From the NCBI RefSeq assembly GCF_030814415.1, contig NZ_JAUSVB010000003.1, positions 496,001 through 560,000 of the forward strand: a DNA stretch of 64,000 nt, given 5' to 3'. The stretch is from Cellulomonas humilata. Lineage in GTDB: Bacteria; Actinomycetota; Actinomycetes; Actinomycetales; Cellulomonadaceae. Positions within the stretch are counted from its first letter, which is position 1. Every line of letters begins with the position of its first letter. Both the position numbers and the translations under genes were made by a program. The notes beneath the pieces are model-generated. The model did not search any database and was not told the DNA's origin. It was given only the letters and a program-made list of their open reading frames with translations. Below are positions 19,522 through 28,438 of this stretch, in pieces.

Positions 19522-20833
19522 CGGCGCGGGGCACGACGACGGGCGGCGGCCCTCTCGGCGTCAGGGGAGCGGTGCACTGCGGCGCTTCCGTGCCTGCCGC
19601 GGAGACGACCCGAGCCAGCCGGTCCGCCACCTGGGTGGTGCTCAGCGAGCCGGTGCCGCCCGGGATGTCCACCAGCGCGTGCACCTGGTGCCCGCCGAGG
19701 CGGTCCACGGTGATCGGAGTCCACTCGACCCCGGTCACGCGCGCCGGCCCGGCGGGACGCCGCTGCGCCGCGAACGCTCCGGTCGCCTCGATGTGCGCCG
19801 TGAGCAGCAGCCCCGAGTCGGTGTTCGGTGAGCAGCAGGCGCCGTCCTGGTTCGAGACGTAGTTGCCGAGCCCGTAGGCCACCCACATGCCCTCGCCGCG
19901 CGGTCCGCCGCTCAGGTGCGCGACGGGCTGGGGGACGTGGGCGTGGTGCCCGATGACGAGGTCGAACACCCCCGAGTCGGCCAGCGCCTGGTCGATGGCG
20001 ACCTGCTCCGTGGTGGGTTCCGTCCGGTACTCCACGCAGCAGTGGATGCTGGCGACCACGAGGTCGGCGCCGCCCGCCCGGGCGGCGGTCGCCTGCGCCA
20101 CCATCGCCGGGACGTCGATCCGGTTCACCGACCACGGCTTGTCCGCGTCGACCGGCATCCCGTTGGTGCCGTAGGTCGCGGCGACGTGCGCCACCGTGAT
20201 CGTCCGGCCGGCCCGGTCGAGCGTGTACAGCTGCGGCTGTGCCTGCTCGCCCGCGGTCCGGGCCGTCCCGACATGCCCGAGGCCCGCCGCGTCCAGCGCG
20301 TCGAGAGTCGCCGTGACCCCGGCGAAGCCGCGGTCGACGGAGTGGTTCGACGCCGTCGAGCAGCCGTCCCAGCCCTGCGTCCGCAGCGACGACGCGATCG
20401 CCGGCGGGGTACCGAACAGCGGGTACCCGCTCGGCGCGGTGCCGGGCGGCGTGACGGGCACCTCGAGGTGGCACAGCGCGAGGTCGGCACCCTGGACCCA
20501 GGGGTCCAGCGGACCGAGCACCGGCCCGAAGTCGTAGCCCCCGTCGGCGGACCGCGCACTGGAGAGCACCGGGAGGTGCGGCAGCACGTCGCCGGCTGCG
20601 ACGAGCGAGAACTCGGCGTCCGGGTCGGGCGTCGGGGTGGGGGTTGGAGTCGGGGTCGCGCCCGGGCTCGCCGTGGCGGCGGCGCCCAGGACGGTCGGCT
20701 CGGCTGCGGCGACCGGTTCGTCCCGCGGCCGGAGCGCTGCCGCAGCCGCTGCGAGGCTCGTGACCACGAGCAGGAGGATCGCGAGGACGAGGACCGCGGG
20801 CTGACGTCTGCCGGCGCGGGCGTGCTGGGTCAC
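19511..20833 (-). CDS. CapA-family metallophosphatase-like protein
   Basis: The product has 440 residues from a GTG start. An N-terminal membrane anchor (about 12-34) is followed by a Pro/Thr linker of alternating PT (about 59-69) and a CapA/PgsA-type domain related to calcineurin-like phosphoesterases. Conserved points are LVAAGDVLPH, TASNHSVDRGF, a histidine-containing SIHCCVEYRTEP segment and VIGHHAHVPQPV. The family was named for poly-gamma-glutamate capsule synthesis, but most actinobacterial members have no known product. The pairs CC at SIHCC and GACCSPN are unusual and may form disulfides outside the cell. TAGAGT ends 6 bases before the start. Confidence 0.85.
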   Translation of the reverse strand: MTQHARAGRRQPAVLVLAILLLVVTSLAAAAAALRPRDEPVAAAEPTVLGAAATASPGATPTPTPTPTPDPDAEFSLVAAGDVLPHLPVLSSARSADGGYDFGPVLGPLDPWVQGADLALCHLEVPVTPPGTAPSGYPLFGTPPAIASSLRTQGWDGCSTASNHSVDRGFAGVTATLDALDAAGLGHVGTARTAGEQAQPQLYTLDRAGRTITVAHVAATYGTNGMPVDADKPWSVNRIDVPAMVAQATAARAGGADLVVASIHCCVEYRTEPTTEQVAIDQALADSGVFDLVIGHHAHVPQPVAHLSGGPRGEGMWVAYGLGNYVSNQDGACCSPNTDSGLLLTAHIEATGAFAAQRRPAGPARVTGVEWTPITVDRLGGHQVHALVDIPGGTGSLSTTQVADRLARVVSAAGTEAPQCTAPLTPRGPPPVVVPRAVSG

Positions 20834-20839
20834 GCCCGG

Positions 20840-20845
20840 ACTCTA
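20840..20845 (-). promoter_or_regulatory. leaderless -10 element of the CapA-like gene
   Basis: TAGAGT on the minus strand ends 6 bases before the GTG start. It lies 31 bases from the divergent pgsA -10, so the two promoters are back to back. Confidence 0.5.
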
Positions 20846-20876
20846 TGGGGTGGACGGGGCATCTCCTGCGCCGCTC

Positions 20877-20882
20877 TAGGCT
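20877..20882 (+). promoter_or_regulatory. leaderless -10 element of pgsA
   Basis: TAGGCT ends 6 bases before the GTG of pgsA. No Shine-Dalgarno precedes the start. Confidence 0.55.
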
Positions 20883-20888
20883 GTCCGG

Positions 20889-21482
20889 GTGATCGACGCC
20901 GTGCCCTCCGCCTGGAACCTGGCGAACGTGCTCACGGTGCTGCGCATCGCGCTGGTGCCGTTCTTCGCCTGGGCCCTCCTCGCCGACGGCGGACACACGA
21001 CGACCGGCCGCCTGATCGCGACAGGGCTCTTCGTGATCGCTGCCGCGACGGATCGCCTCGACGGATGGCTCGCCCGCCGCTCGGGCCAGGTCACCGACCT
21101 CGGCAAGATGCTGGATCCCATCGCCGACAAGGTCCTCATCGGCACCGCCCTGGTCCTGCTCTCGTGGCTCGGGGACCTGGCGTGGTGGGTGACCGTCATC
21201 ATCCTCGTGCGCGAGCTCGGCATCACGGCGATGAGGTTCTTCCTCCTGCGCTACGTGGTGCTGCCCGCCTCGCGCGGCGGCAAGCTGAAGACCGTGCTGC
21301 AGTCGGTCGCGATCGGCCTGTACCTCCTGCCGCTCGACGTCCTTCCCGACTTCGTCTCGGTGGTCGCGGTGATCTTCATGGGCGCCGCGCTGGTGGTGAC
21401 GGTGGTGACCGGGATCGACTACGCACGCACCGGCCTGCAGATCCGGCGCACGGCCAGCCGCCCGCCCGCCGCCGGGCTGTGA
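20889..21482 (+). CDS. pgsA: CDP-alcohol phosphatidyltransferase (phosphatidylglycerophosphate synthase type)
   Basis: The product has 197 residues. It transfers a phosphatidyl group from CDP-diacylglycerol to glycerol-3-phosphate in the membrane, the step towards phosphatidylglycerol. The full family signature is present: Asp55, Asp58-Gly59, Ala62-Arg63, Gly72, Asp76 and Asp80 (TDRLDGWLARRSGQVTDLGK then LDPIADK). About five to six membrane helices surround it. The order pgsA-cinA-clgR downstream of ftsK matches the mycobacterial ftsK-pgsA3-clgR arrangement. The spacing to cinA is 1 base. Confidence 0.93.
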   Translation: MIDAVPSAWNLANVLTVLRIALVPFFAWALLADGGHTTTGRLIATGLFVIAAATDRLDGWLARRSGQVTDLGKMLDPIADKVLIGTALVLLSWLGDLAWWVTVIILVRELGITAMRFFLLRYVVLPASRGGKLKTVLQSVAIGLYLLPLDVLPDFVSVVAVIFMGAALVVTVVTGIDYARTGLQIRRTASRPPAAGL

Positions 21483-21483
21483 C

Positions 21484-21957
21484 GTGTCGATCGCGTCGGA
21501 CCTTCTCACGGCTCTCGCAGCCCGCGGCTGGTCGCTGGCGGTCGCCGAGTCGCTGACCGGCGGGCTGGTCTCGGCCACGCTGGTCGACGTGCCGGGGGCG
21601 TCGAGCGTGCTGCGGGGTGCTGTCGTCGCGTACGCCACCGACCTCAAGGCGACGCTGCTCGACGTGGACCGTGCGCTGCTCGACGCGCGCGGCGCCGTCG
21701 ACCCCGACGTCGCCGGGGAGATGGCGCGTGGCGTCCGGGCCCGGCTCGGAGCGGACGTCGGTCTCGCGACGACGGGGGTCGCCGGCCCGGACCCCCAGGA
21801 CGGGCAGCCGCCCGGCACCGTGCACGTCGCGGTGAGCACGCCGGACGGCACGACCGTGCGGTCGCTCCTGCTGGCGGGCGACCGGGCGCAGGTCCGTGCT
21901 CGGTCCGCGGAGGCCGTCCTGGCGCTGGGGGTGGAAATCCTGGGCCGATCGGGGTGA
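21484..21957 (+). CDS. CinA C-terminal domain protein (nicotinamide-nucleotide amidase)
   Basis: The product has 157 residues and is the stand-alone amidase domain of CinA (PncC type), which converts nicotinamide mononucleotide to nicotinate mononucleotide in NAD recycling. The signature AVAESLTGGLVSATLVDVPGAS, VAYATDLKATLL and TTGVAGPDPQDGQPPGTVHVAV is intact. The N-terminal competence/pyrophosphatase domain of full CinA is absent, as usual for actinobacteria. It starts one base after pgsA, so it is co-transcribed and probably coupled. The next 276 bases form the clgR control region. Confidence 0.92.
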   Translation: MSIASDLLTALAARGWSLAVAESLTGGLVSATLVDVPGASSVLRGAVVAYATDLKATLLDVDRALLDARGAVDPDVAGEMARGVRARLGADVGLATTGVAGPDPQDGQPPGTVHVAVSTPDGTTVRSLLLAGDRAQVRARSAEAVLALGVEILGRSG

Positions 21958-21993
21958 ATCTGCGGGCGGGGCTGGGTGGACCACCCCGCGAGC

Positions 21994-22020
21994 GGGAACA
22001 CTGTGAGGGGTCACGTCGTT
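21994..22020 (+). promoter_or_regulatory. ECF-sigma-type promoter candidate for clgR
   Basis: GGGAAC at 21994-21999 and CGTT at 22017-22020 are separated by 17 bases. This fits the stress ECF sigma factors of actinobacteria (GGAAC/T, about 17-19 bases, CGTT: SigE, SigH, SigR). clgR is known to be driven by SigE in mycobacteria and by SigH in corynebacteria. The start of transcription would lie near 22027, leaving a leader of about 200 bases. I see no further clear element in 22030-22220. Confidence 0.6.
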
Positions 22021-22233
22021 GGAACGACCGTGATGAGCACTCGACCTCCGGCACGACGCATGACATCGCGTGTCGGCGGTGCAAGGTACGGTGGAATCCT
22101 CCCGGTGAAGGGACAGCCGGGTTCTGGTTCTGTGGTCAAGAGTCCCGAGGTGAAGAGTTCCGAGGTTCCGGGTCCGCGACGGACTCCGGCTCCCGGAGTG
22201 GACGTGGCACGTGACGCGAGAGGGGGAGCCCGA

Positions 22234-22575
22234 ATGGTTGTACTCCGTCGAGAGATCGGCGATGTGCTGCGGGACGCGCGACAGCGCCAGGGGCGCACCC
22301 TGCGTGAGGTGTCGTCGGCAGCCCGTGTCTCGCTCGGGTACCTGAGCGAGGTGGAGCGGGGTCAGAAGGAAGCGTCGTCGGAGCTGCTCAACAGCATCTG
22401 CGAGGCGCTCGACGTCCCGATGTCGCTCGTCCTGCGTGAGGTCAGTGACCGGGTCGCTGTCGCCGAGGGTCTGCTGATCCCCGACACGGTGCCTGCGGAC
22501 CTTGCGGCGTCGGTGGCCGGTGCCTCCGACTTCGGATGGGCGCGGTCGCGGTCGGAGCTCGCCGCCATCGGCTGA
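22234..22575 (+). CDS. clgR: ClgR-type XRE transcriptional regulator
   Basis: The product has 113 residues with an N-terminal helix-turn-helix ([37 protein letters not shown]) almost identical to actinobacterial ClgR. ClgR activates clpP1P2, clpC and other proteostasis genes under stress. The C-terminal half carries the variable tail that ends in small residues (ELAAIG), the kind of end that makes ClgR itself a Clp substrate in relatives. I chose the ATG at 22234 because GGGGGAG lies just upstream and because family N-termini begin at MVVLR. Position after pgsA-cinA is the conserved one. Confidence 0.93.
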   Translation: MVVLRREIGDVLRDARQRQGRTLREVSSAARVSLGYLSEVERGQKEASSELLNSICEALDVPMSLVLREVSDRVAVAEGLLIPDTVPADLAASVAGASDFGWARSRSELAAIG

Positions 22576-22685
22576 TCGGATGGCCTCGGCCATCCTCGAA
22601 TGACCGGGCGGTCTTGTCGCCCCGGTCGACGGGTCGCTGCCCAGCGCCCGTGACGACGGACAGCGATGTCCGCTCGTCCTCCTGC

Positions 22686-22715
22686 ACGGTCCGTGGACTC
22701 CTGTCCGCGGACCGT
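22686..22715. terminator. terminator-like hairpin between clgR and nei
   Basis: A 13-bp stem (one G-T pair) with a 4-base loop: ACGGTCCG pairs with CGGACCGT and GGAC with GTCC. It lies between the convergent clgR and glycosylase genes and can act on both. The rest of the 156-base gap shows nothing else. Confidence 0.7.
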
Positions 22716-22731
22716 TGCCATGTCCGGCGGC

Positions 22732-23499
22732 TCACCCGCCGGCCGGCTCCTGCTGGCAGCGGGGGCAGTAGAAGATCGGCCGCTCCATCGGTGGCTTGCG
22801 CGCCTGGCCGACCGCGATCCGGGTCCCGCACCGGTGGCACGGCTGGCGCAGCCGACCGTGCACGTGCCCGGGCGGCCGCCCGTCCGCGACCGACCGCTGG
22901 AGCTGGCGGCGGGCGACCCCCAGCAGCTGAGCGGGGTCCGCAACCGCGTCGGCCGGGGTCCACGGCCACAGCCGCTCCGCGAACAGGGACTCCGCCGCGA
23001 AGATCGTGCCGATGCCCGCGACGACCGTCTGGTCGAGGAGCACCTCGGCAACCGGCGTCGACCCCCGGGCGGTCCAGCGCCGCAGCGCCTCGTCGAGGTC
23101 GACCGTCTCGCCCAGCAGGTCCGGGCCGAGATGACCGATGAGCGTGCGCTCGTCGCGGGTGCGCACGACGTCGAGCATGCCCAGGTGGTACCCGACCGTC
23201 GTCCACTCCTCGGTCGCCAGGACGGCGCGGACCTGCGGCGAGCGGGCCGCCGCCTCCGGGGAGCCCGTGCGCGCGATCCGCCAGTACCCCTCCATGCGCA
23301 GGTGCGTGTGCAGGGTCCGGCCGTCGTCGAAGCGGGTGAGCAGGTGCTTGCCGTACGACCGCGTCTCCAGGACGGTGCGGCCCACCAGGTCGACCGTGGC
23401 GGCCGTGGGCCAGCGCAGGTCGGAGCGGACCAGCACCCGTCCGCCGATCGCCAGCTCGAACCGGTCGGCGGTCCGCCGCAGGATGTCGCCCTCAGGCAC
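22732..23499 (-). CDS. nei: Fpg/Nei-family DNA glycosylase (endonuclease VIII type)
   Basis: The product has 255 residues. It removes oxidised bases and nicks the abasic site. The start is VPEGD: after removal of the initiator the N-terminal Pro is the Schiff-base nucleophile and Glu the next catalytic residue, as in Nei. Helix-two-turn-helix (AGIGTIFAAESLF) and a C-terminal four-cysteine zinc finger (CHRC then CPRC) are intact. It lies 6 bases downstream of lhr on the same strand, the same pairing as mycobacterial lhr and nei, pointing to a shared repair role. Confidence 0.92.
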   Translation of the reverse strand: MPEGDILRRTADRFELAIGGRVLVRSDLRWPTAATVDLVGRTVLETRSYGKHLLTRFDDGRTLHTHLRMEGYWRIARTGSPEAAARSPQVRAVLATEEWTTVGYHLGMLDVVRTRDERTLIGHLGPDLLGETVDLDEALRRWTARGSTPVAEVLLDQTVVAGIGTIFAAESLFAERLWPWTPADAVADPAQLLGVARRQLQRSVADGRPPGHVHGRLRQPCHRCGTRIAVGQARKPPMERPIFYCPRCQQEPAGG

Positions 23500-23505
23500 G
23501 CGCGG

Positions 23506-26500
23506 TCACGACTGACCCCGCAGGCGCAGGCCGCGGGGGGTCGCCGCGAACCCCGCTGCCACGAACGCCTGCCCCAGCGGGCTGTGCAGAGCCCCGGCCA
23601 GGACCTCGACGCCGTCGACACGCTGGATCGTGAGGCGACCCGTGTGGCGCCTGCGCGCGGTCGTCGCGAGCCCTTCGGCGGCGGCCGCCAGGACGGGGAG
23701 GGCGGCGGTGAAGGACAGGACGGTCCGCCCGCCGCGCTCCAGGTAGAGCACGAGCGCGCCGTCGACGAGCACCACCAGCGCACCCGCCTTCCGACCTGGC
23801 CGGTGCCGTCCCGCTCCGGCATCCGTCGGGTCGGGGCCCGCGACCGGCCACGGCAGCGACGCGCCGTAGGGGTTGGCGGGGTCGGTGGCGGCGAGGACGA
23901 CGACCTGGAGGTCGGTCGGTCCGTCCTCGTCGGCGGACCGCTCGACCACCTGGGCGTCGACGCGCAGCCGGTCGACCGCGCCGGGCAGCGCGAACTGCGA
24001 GCCGCCGAGCCGCTCGACGAAGTAGCCGCGTCGCACCTGTCCGCCCTGCTCCAGCGCGGACAGCACGCGGTACACGTCGGTGAACCGCGCGCCGATGCCC
24101 TCCGCCGGTGCCACGGCCCGCGTGAGGATGCCGTGCCGGTCGAGGAGCTGGGCGGCCAGCGCGTGCGCGCGCAGCGTCGGGTCCGGCTCGCGCCCGGGCA
24201 GCAACGACCAGCGCCCGCCGCTCGCGGCACCGCTCAGCCCGAGGGCGCTCGACCGGGTCCCCGGGTCGCCGGCCAGCTGGACGGCGGCGCGCAGGCCGAG
24301 CCGCGGGCGCAGGGGACGGCCGCGCGGCGTGGCGGCGCGCGTCCGGTGCGCCGTGCTCCCGCTGCCCAGCCAGGCGCGCAGCGGGGCGAGCCCGTCGTTG
24401 GTCACGTGCCCCGACCAGACGAGGTCCCACACCGCCGCGGACACCTCCGCCTGGCTCGGGGCCGCGTCGTCCGGGCGCAGCTGGCGGACCCGGTCGGTGA
24501 GCGCCCCGAGGAACCAGGCGCCACCACCACCGAGCGCCTCGAGGAGGGCGTCGTGCAGCGGCGTGTCCGGAGACGCCTCCGCCGCGCGGAGCGTGAGGTC
24601 CGCGACGGCGGTGGGGTGCACCGAGACCAACCCGTCGTGCCCGGCGAGCGCGCCGTGACCCGCCCAGACCACCTCGCCCGCGGCGGTCAGCTCGTCGAGC
24701 ATCGCGGGGCTGTAGTCGACGACACGGGCGGGCAGGACGTGCGTCTCGAGCGCCGACGCCGGCATGACCGCGCCGGCCAGCTGCTCGACGACGCGCGCGA
24801 CGCCGTCCACCCCGCGCAGGGTGCCCGTGGCGGAGCTGCGTCCCGTCCGACCGACCGGTTGCACGCCCTGCCAGCGCGGCAGGAAGACGCCGAGCGCCTG
24901 CGGGTCGACCGGCTCCACCTCGGCCCGCAGCGCCGCGAGCGACCGTCGGCGAAGCGTCCGCAGCACGTCGGCGTCGCAGAACTCGTCGCCGGTGCCGCCG
25001 AGCACGTCCGGACGCAGCCGACCCTGCACGAGAACGCCGCGGCCCTCGAGCCGGCGCAGGGTCTCGGTCACGACCGCGACGCCCCAGCCGTAGCGCGCGG
25101 CGGCCTGCGCGGCGGTGAACGGCCCGTGCGTCCGGGCGTAGCGGCGCAGGAGGTCGCCCACGGGATCGGGGACGACCTCGGTGAACACCTCGGGCACGCC
25201 GACCGGCAGAGCGACCCCCAGCGCATCCCGCAGCCGCCCGGCATCCTCGATCGCCGCCCACTGCTCGGCGCGCTCGGGTGCCACCCCGCCGAGCCGGACG
25301 CGGATCAGGCGGCGCGCACTCTCGAGCTCGACCAGCCAGCCCGGGACCTCGTCGCGCACCTCGGGTCTCGTCCGCTCCGCGACCTGCGACGCGGTGAGCG
25401 GTCCGTGCCGCCGGACGGCGTCGGCCAGCTGCTCGAGCGTGCCGGCCTGCCGTTCGGGCGCCCGTCCGCTGAGCTCCGCCTCGGTGCGCACCACGGCCTC
25501 GGGGTCGAGCAGGTCGGCCAGCTGGGACTCGCCACCCTGACCGAGCAGCTCGGCCAGCAGGGTCGGGTCGAGCGTCAGAGCAGCGGCACGGCGCTCGGCC
25601 AGCGGGGCGTCGCCGTCGTAGAGGAACTGCGCCGTGTAGCCGAACAGCAATGACTGCGCGAAGGGGGACGGCTGGGTGGTCGTGACCTCGACGACCCGGA
25701 CCCGGCGGGCCACGACGTCCCGCATGAGGGTGGTGAGCGCGTCGGTGTCGAAGTCGTCCTGGAGGCACTCGCGCACGGCCTCGAGCAGGATCGGGAAGTC
25801 GGGGTACTCCGACGCCACGGACAGCAGCTGCGCGGACCGCTGCCGCTGCTGCCAGAGCGGCTGGCGGCGGTCCGGCCGGCGGCGGGGGAGCAGCAGGGCG
25901 CGGCTCGCGGCCTCGCGGAACCGGGCGCCGAACATCGCCGACGAGCCGAGCTCGGCCTTGACCGCGTCGAGGACCTCGTCGGGGTCGACCAGGAGGTCCG
26001 CCAGGTCGATCGCCGGTCCGCTGGACTCGGCCCACGGGTCGTCGACCAGCGAGCCATCGCCGGCGTCGAGCATGTCCGGCAGCCGCAGGACGATCCCGTC
26101 GTCGGAGTGCATGGCCGCGGCGTCGACGCCGTACCGCTCGCGCAGGCGCGCGCCGATGACGATCGCCCACGGGGCGTGCACGCGTGCCCCGTAGGGGGAG
26201 TGCAGGACCACCCGCCAGTCGCCGAGCTCGTCCCGGAACCGCTCGACCACCAGCACCGTGTCCGACGGGAGCTCACCGGTCGCCTCGCGCTGCTCGCGCA
26301 GGTACGTGAGCAGGTTGTCGGCCGCCCACGGGTCCAGCCCGGCTGCCTCGACACGGCTGCGGGCGTCGTCGTCGGGCAGCGCGCTGAGCTCGCGGACCCA
26401 GGCGCCCATCGCCTGACCGAGCTCCGCGGGCCGCCCGGGGGAGTCGCCCTTCCAGAAGGGCAGCCGGCCCGGCACCCCCGGGGCGGGCGTCACCAGGACG

Positions 26501-28377
26501 CGGTCGGGCGTGATGTCGTCGATGCGCCACGTGCTGGAGCCGAGCGTGAACATGTCGCCGACCCGCGACTCGTAGACCATCTCCTCGTCGAGCTCGCCGA
26601 CGCGCTTGCCGCCCCGGACCGTCCCGCCCGACCGCTCGGCGTCGACCGGGACGTCGCTGGTGGTCGCACTGCCGGCCAGGAAGACGCCGAACAGGCCACG
26701 GTCGGGGATGGTGCCGCCGCTGGTCACCGCGAGCCGGAGCGCGCCGGGCCGCCCGCTGAGCACGTCCCGCACCCGGTCCCACACGATCCGGGGTCGCAGC
26801 TCCGCGAACTCCTCGCTCGGGTACCGGCCCGCCAGCATGTCGAGCACCGCGCGCAGGGTCGCCTCGCCGAGCCCGGCGAACGGGGACGCGCGCCGGACGA
26901 CGGCCGAGAGCTCGTCGAGGGACCAGTCCTCCACCGCGACCATCGCCACGATCTGCTGCGCGAGGACGTCGAGCGGGTTGCGCGGGATCCGCATGGCCTC
27001 GAGCGCGCCGTCGCGCATGCGCTGCGCGGTGACCGCCGCGGGCACCAGCTCGCCCCGGAACGTCGGGAACACGATCCCGCGGGACACGGCGCCCACCTGG
27101 TGCCCGGCGCGGCCGACGCGCTGCAGGCCGCTGGCGACCGACGGCGGAGACCCGACCTGCACCACCAGGTCGATGGCCCCCATGTCGATGCCGAGCTCCA
27201 GGGAGCTGGTGGCCACCACCGCGGGCAGCAGCCCGGCCTTGAGCTCCGACTCCGTCCGGGTGCGCTCCGCGCGGCTCATCGAGCCGTGGTGCGCCCGCGC
27301 CAGGATGGTCGCCGCGTGCCGGGTGTCGATGCCGACGGCCGTGCCCGACTGCGCCGGGACCGCCGCTGCGCGCAGGGTCGCGGGATCCGGCACGTCCTCG
27401 CCCGAGCGCTCGGCCCAGACCTCGTTCATCCGTGCGGTGAGGCGTTCCGCGCCGCGCCGGGAGTTGGTGAACACCAGCGTGGACCGGTGCTCGGCGACCA
27501 GGTCGACGACGCGCTCCTCGACGTGCGGCCAGATCGACGGCCGGGGCAGCGGGCCGGCCGCGGCGCCGGACAGGTCGAGGTCGTCCGGAGTGACCTCCGT
27601 GCCGCGCAGGTCCGACAGGTCCGGCACCGGCACGACGACGTCGACCACGATCTTCTTGGTCGACGGCGGCTGGACGATCGTGACGGCACGCCCGCGGTCC
27701 TCCGGGCTCCGGGCGCCGCCCAGGAACGCGGCGACCGCGTCGACCGGCCGGACGGTGGCGGACAGCCCGATCCGCTGGGCGGGGCCCGGGCCGCCGGGGT
27801 GGTCGAGCAGGGCGTCGAGCCGTTCGAGCGACACGGCGAGGTGGGCGCCGCGCTTGGTGCCGGCGACCGCGTGGATCTCGTCGACGATCACCGTCCGGAC
27901 CCCGGCCAGCCCCGCCCGGGCGCCGGACGTCAGGACCAGGTAGAGCGACTCCGGCGTCGTGATGAGGATGTCCGGAGGCTTCGTCGCGAAGGCGCGCCGC
28001 TCGTTCGGCGGGGTGTCGCCGGTGCGGATCCCGACGGTGACGTCCGGCAGCTCCAGCCCCAGGCGGGTCGCCGCCTGCCGGATGCCGACGAGGGGCGAGC
28101 GCAGGTTGCGCTCGACGTCCGTCGCGAGCGCCTTGAGGGGAGAGACGTACACGACGCGGCAGCGCTCGACGGGATCGTCGGGCCGCTCGCCCGTCAGCAG
28201 ACCGTCGAGCGCCCAGAGGAACGCGGCGAGCGTCTTGCCGGAGCCGGTGGGTGCGACGACGAGTGCGTGCTCCCCGCCGGAGACCGCGGTCCACGCACCC
28301 AGCTGCGCGGTCGTGGGCTCGGCGAACGCACCCGCGAACCAGGTCCTGGTCGGGTCGGAGAAGCGCTCGAGCACCAC
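23506..28377 (-). CDS. lhr: Lhr-family large DNA helicase
   Basis: The product has 1623 residues, in the range of full-length Lhr. It is a 3'-5' superfamily 2 helicase implicated in DNA repair. Motif I is APTGSGKT (Lys48), the DEIH box lies at 166-169, and the second RecA domain has STLVFTNSRRGAERL and QRVGRAGHQVG. The remainder is the Lhr core winged-helix, beta-barrel and C-terminal domains. The double GTG at 28377/28374 is the start: CACAAT ends 6 bases before 28377, which suits a leaderless mRNA, and no Shine-Dalgarno is present. It is followed by nei after 6 bases. Confidence 0.94.
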   Translation of the reverse strand: MVLERFSDPTRTWFAGAFAEPTTAQLGAWTAVSGGEHALVVAPTGSGKTLAAFLWALDGLLTGERPDDPVERCRVVYVSPLKALATDVERNLRSPLVGIRQAATRLGLELPDVTVGIRTGDTPPNERRAFATKPPDILITTPESLYLVLTSGARAGLAGVRTVIVDEIHAVAGTKRGAHLAVSLERLDALLDHPGGPGPAQRIGLSATVRPVDAVAAFLGGARSPEDRGRAVTIVQPPSTKKIVVDVVVPVPDLSDLRGTEVTPDDLDLSGAAAGPLPRPSIWPHVEERVVDLVAEHRSTLVFTNSRRGAERLTARMNEVWAERSGEDVPDPATLRAAAVPAQSGTAVGIDTRHAATILARAHHGSMSRAERTRTESELKAGLLPAVVATSSLELGIDMGAIDLVVQVGSPPSVASGLQRVGRAGHQVGAVSRGIVFPTFRGELVPAAVTAQRMRDGALEAMRIPRNPLDVLAQQIVAMVAVEDWSLDELSAVVRRASPFAGLGEATLRAVLDMLAGRYPSEEFAELRPRIVWDRVRDVLSGRPGALRLAVTSGGTIPDRGLFGVFLAGSATTSDVPVDAERSGGTVRGGKRVGELDEEMVYESRVGDMFTLGSSTWRIDDITPDRVLVTPAPGVPGRLPFWKGDSPGRPAELGQAMGAWVRELSALPDDDARSRVEAAGLDPWAADNLLTYLREQREATGELPSDTVLVVERFRDELGDWRVVLHSPYGARVHAPWAIVIGARLRERYGVDAAAMHSDDGIVLRLPDMLDAGDGSLVDDPWAESSGPAIDLADLLVDPDEVLDAVKAELGSSAMFGARFREAASRALLLPRRRPDRRQPLWQQRQRSAQLLSVASEYPDFPILLEAVRECLQDDFDTDALTTLMRDVVARRVRVVEVTTTQPSPFAQSLLFGYTAQFLYDGDAPLAERRAAALTLDPTLLAELLGQGGESQLADLLDPEAVVRTEAELSGRAPERQAGTLEQLADAVRRHGPLTASQVAERTRPEVRDEVPGWLVELESARRLIRVRLGGVAPERAEQWAAIEDAGRLRDALGVALPVGVPEVFTEVVPDPVGDLLRRYARTHGPFTAAQAAARYGWGVAVVTETLRRLEGRGVLVQGRLRPDVLGGTGDEFCDADVLRTLRRRSLAALRAEVEPVDPQALGVFLPRWQGVQPVGRTGRSSATGTLRGVDGVARVVEQLAGAVMPASALETHVLPARVVDYSPAMLDELTAAGEVVWAGHGALAGHDGLVSVHPTAVADLTLRAAEASPDTPLHDALLEALGGGGAWFLGALTDRVRQLRPDDAAPSQAEVSAAVWDLVWSGHVTNDGLAPLRAWLGSGSTAHRTRAATPRGRPLRPRLGLRAAVQLAGDPGTRSSALGLSGAASGGRWSLLPGREPDPTLRAHALAAQLLDRHGILTRAVAPAEGIGARFTDVYRVLSALEQGGQVRRGYFVERLGGSQFALPGAVDRLRVDAQVVERSADEDGPTDLQVVVLAATDPANPYGASLPWPVAGPDPTDAGAGRHRPGRKAGALVVLVDGALVLYLERGGRTVLSFTAALPVLAAAAEGLATTARRRHTGRLTIQRVDGVEVLAGALHSPLGQAFVAAGFAATPRGLRLRGQS

Positions 28378-28438
28378 CCGGCCATTGTGTAGGTCGTGAC
28401 TGACACCCGCGCCCCCCGGAGGGTGGCAGGCTGTCGTC

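Noticed and set aside
16791-19862. Very long open frames on the wrong frame across the ftsK and GGDEF genes.
   Set aside because: They are GC-rich shadow frames dominated by Arg, Pro and Ala, without motifs, lying over genes with clear homology.
20640-20660. Short tandem repeat (alternating PT codons) in the CapA-like gene.
   Set aside because: It is in frame and encodes a Pro/Thr linker, a common surface-protein spacer, not a mobile or regulatory repeat.
21985-21999. CCCGCGAGCGGGAAC before clgR resembles part of a ClgR operator.
   Set aside because: The spacing does not match the published half-site arrangement, and the bases are better explained by the ECF-type -35.
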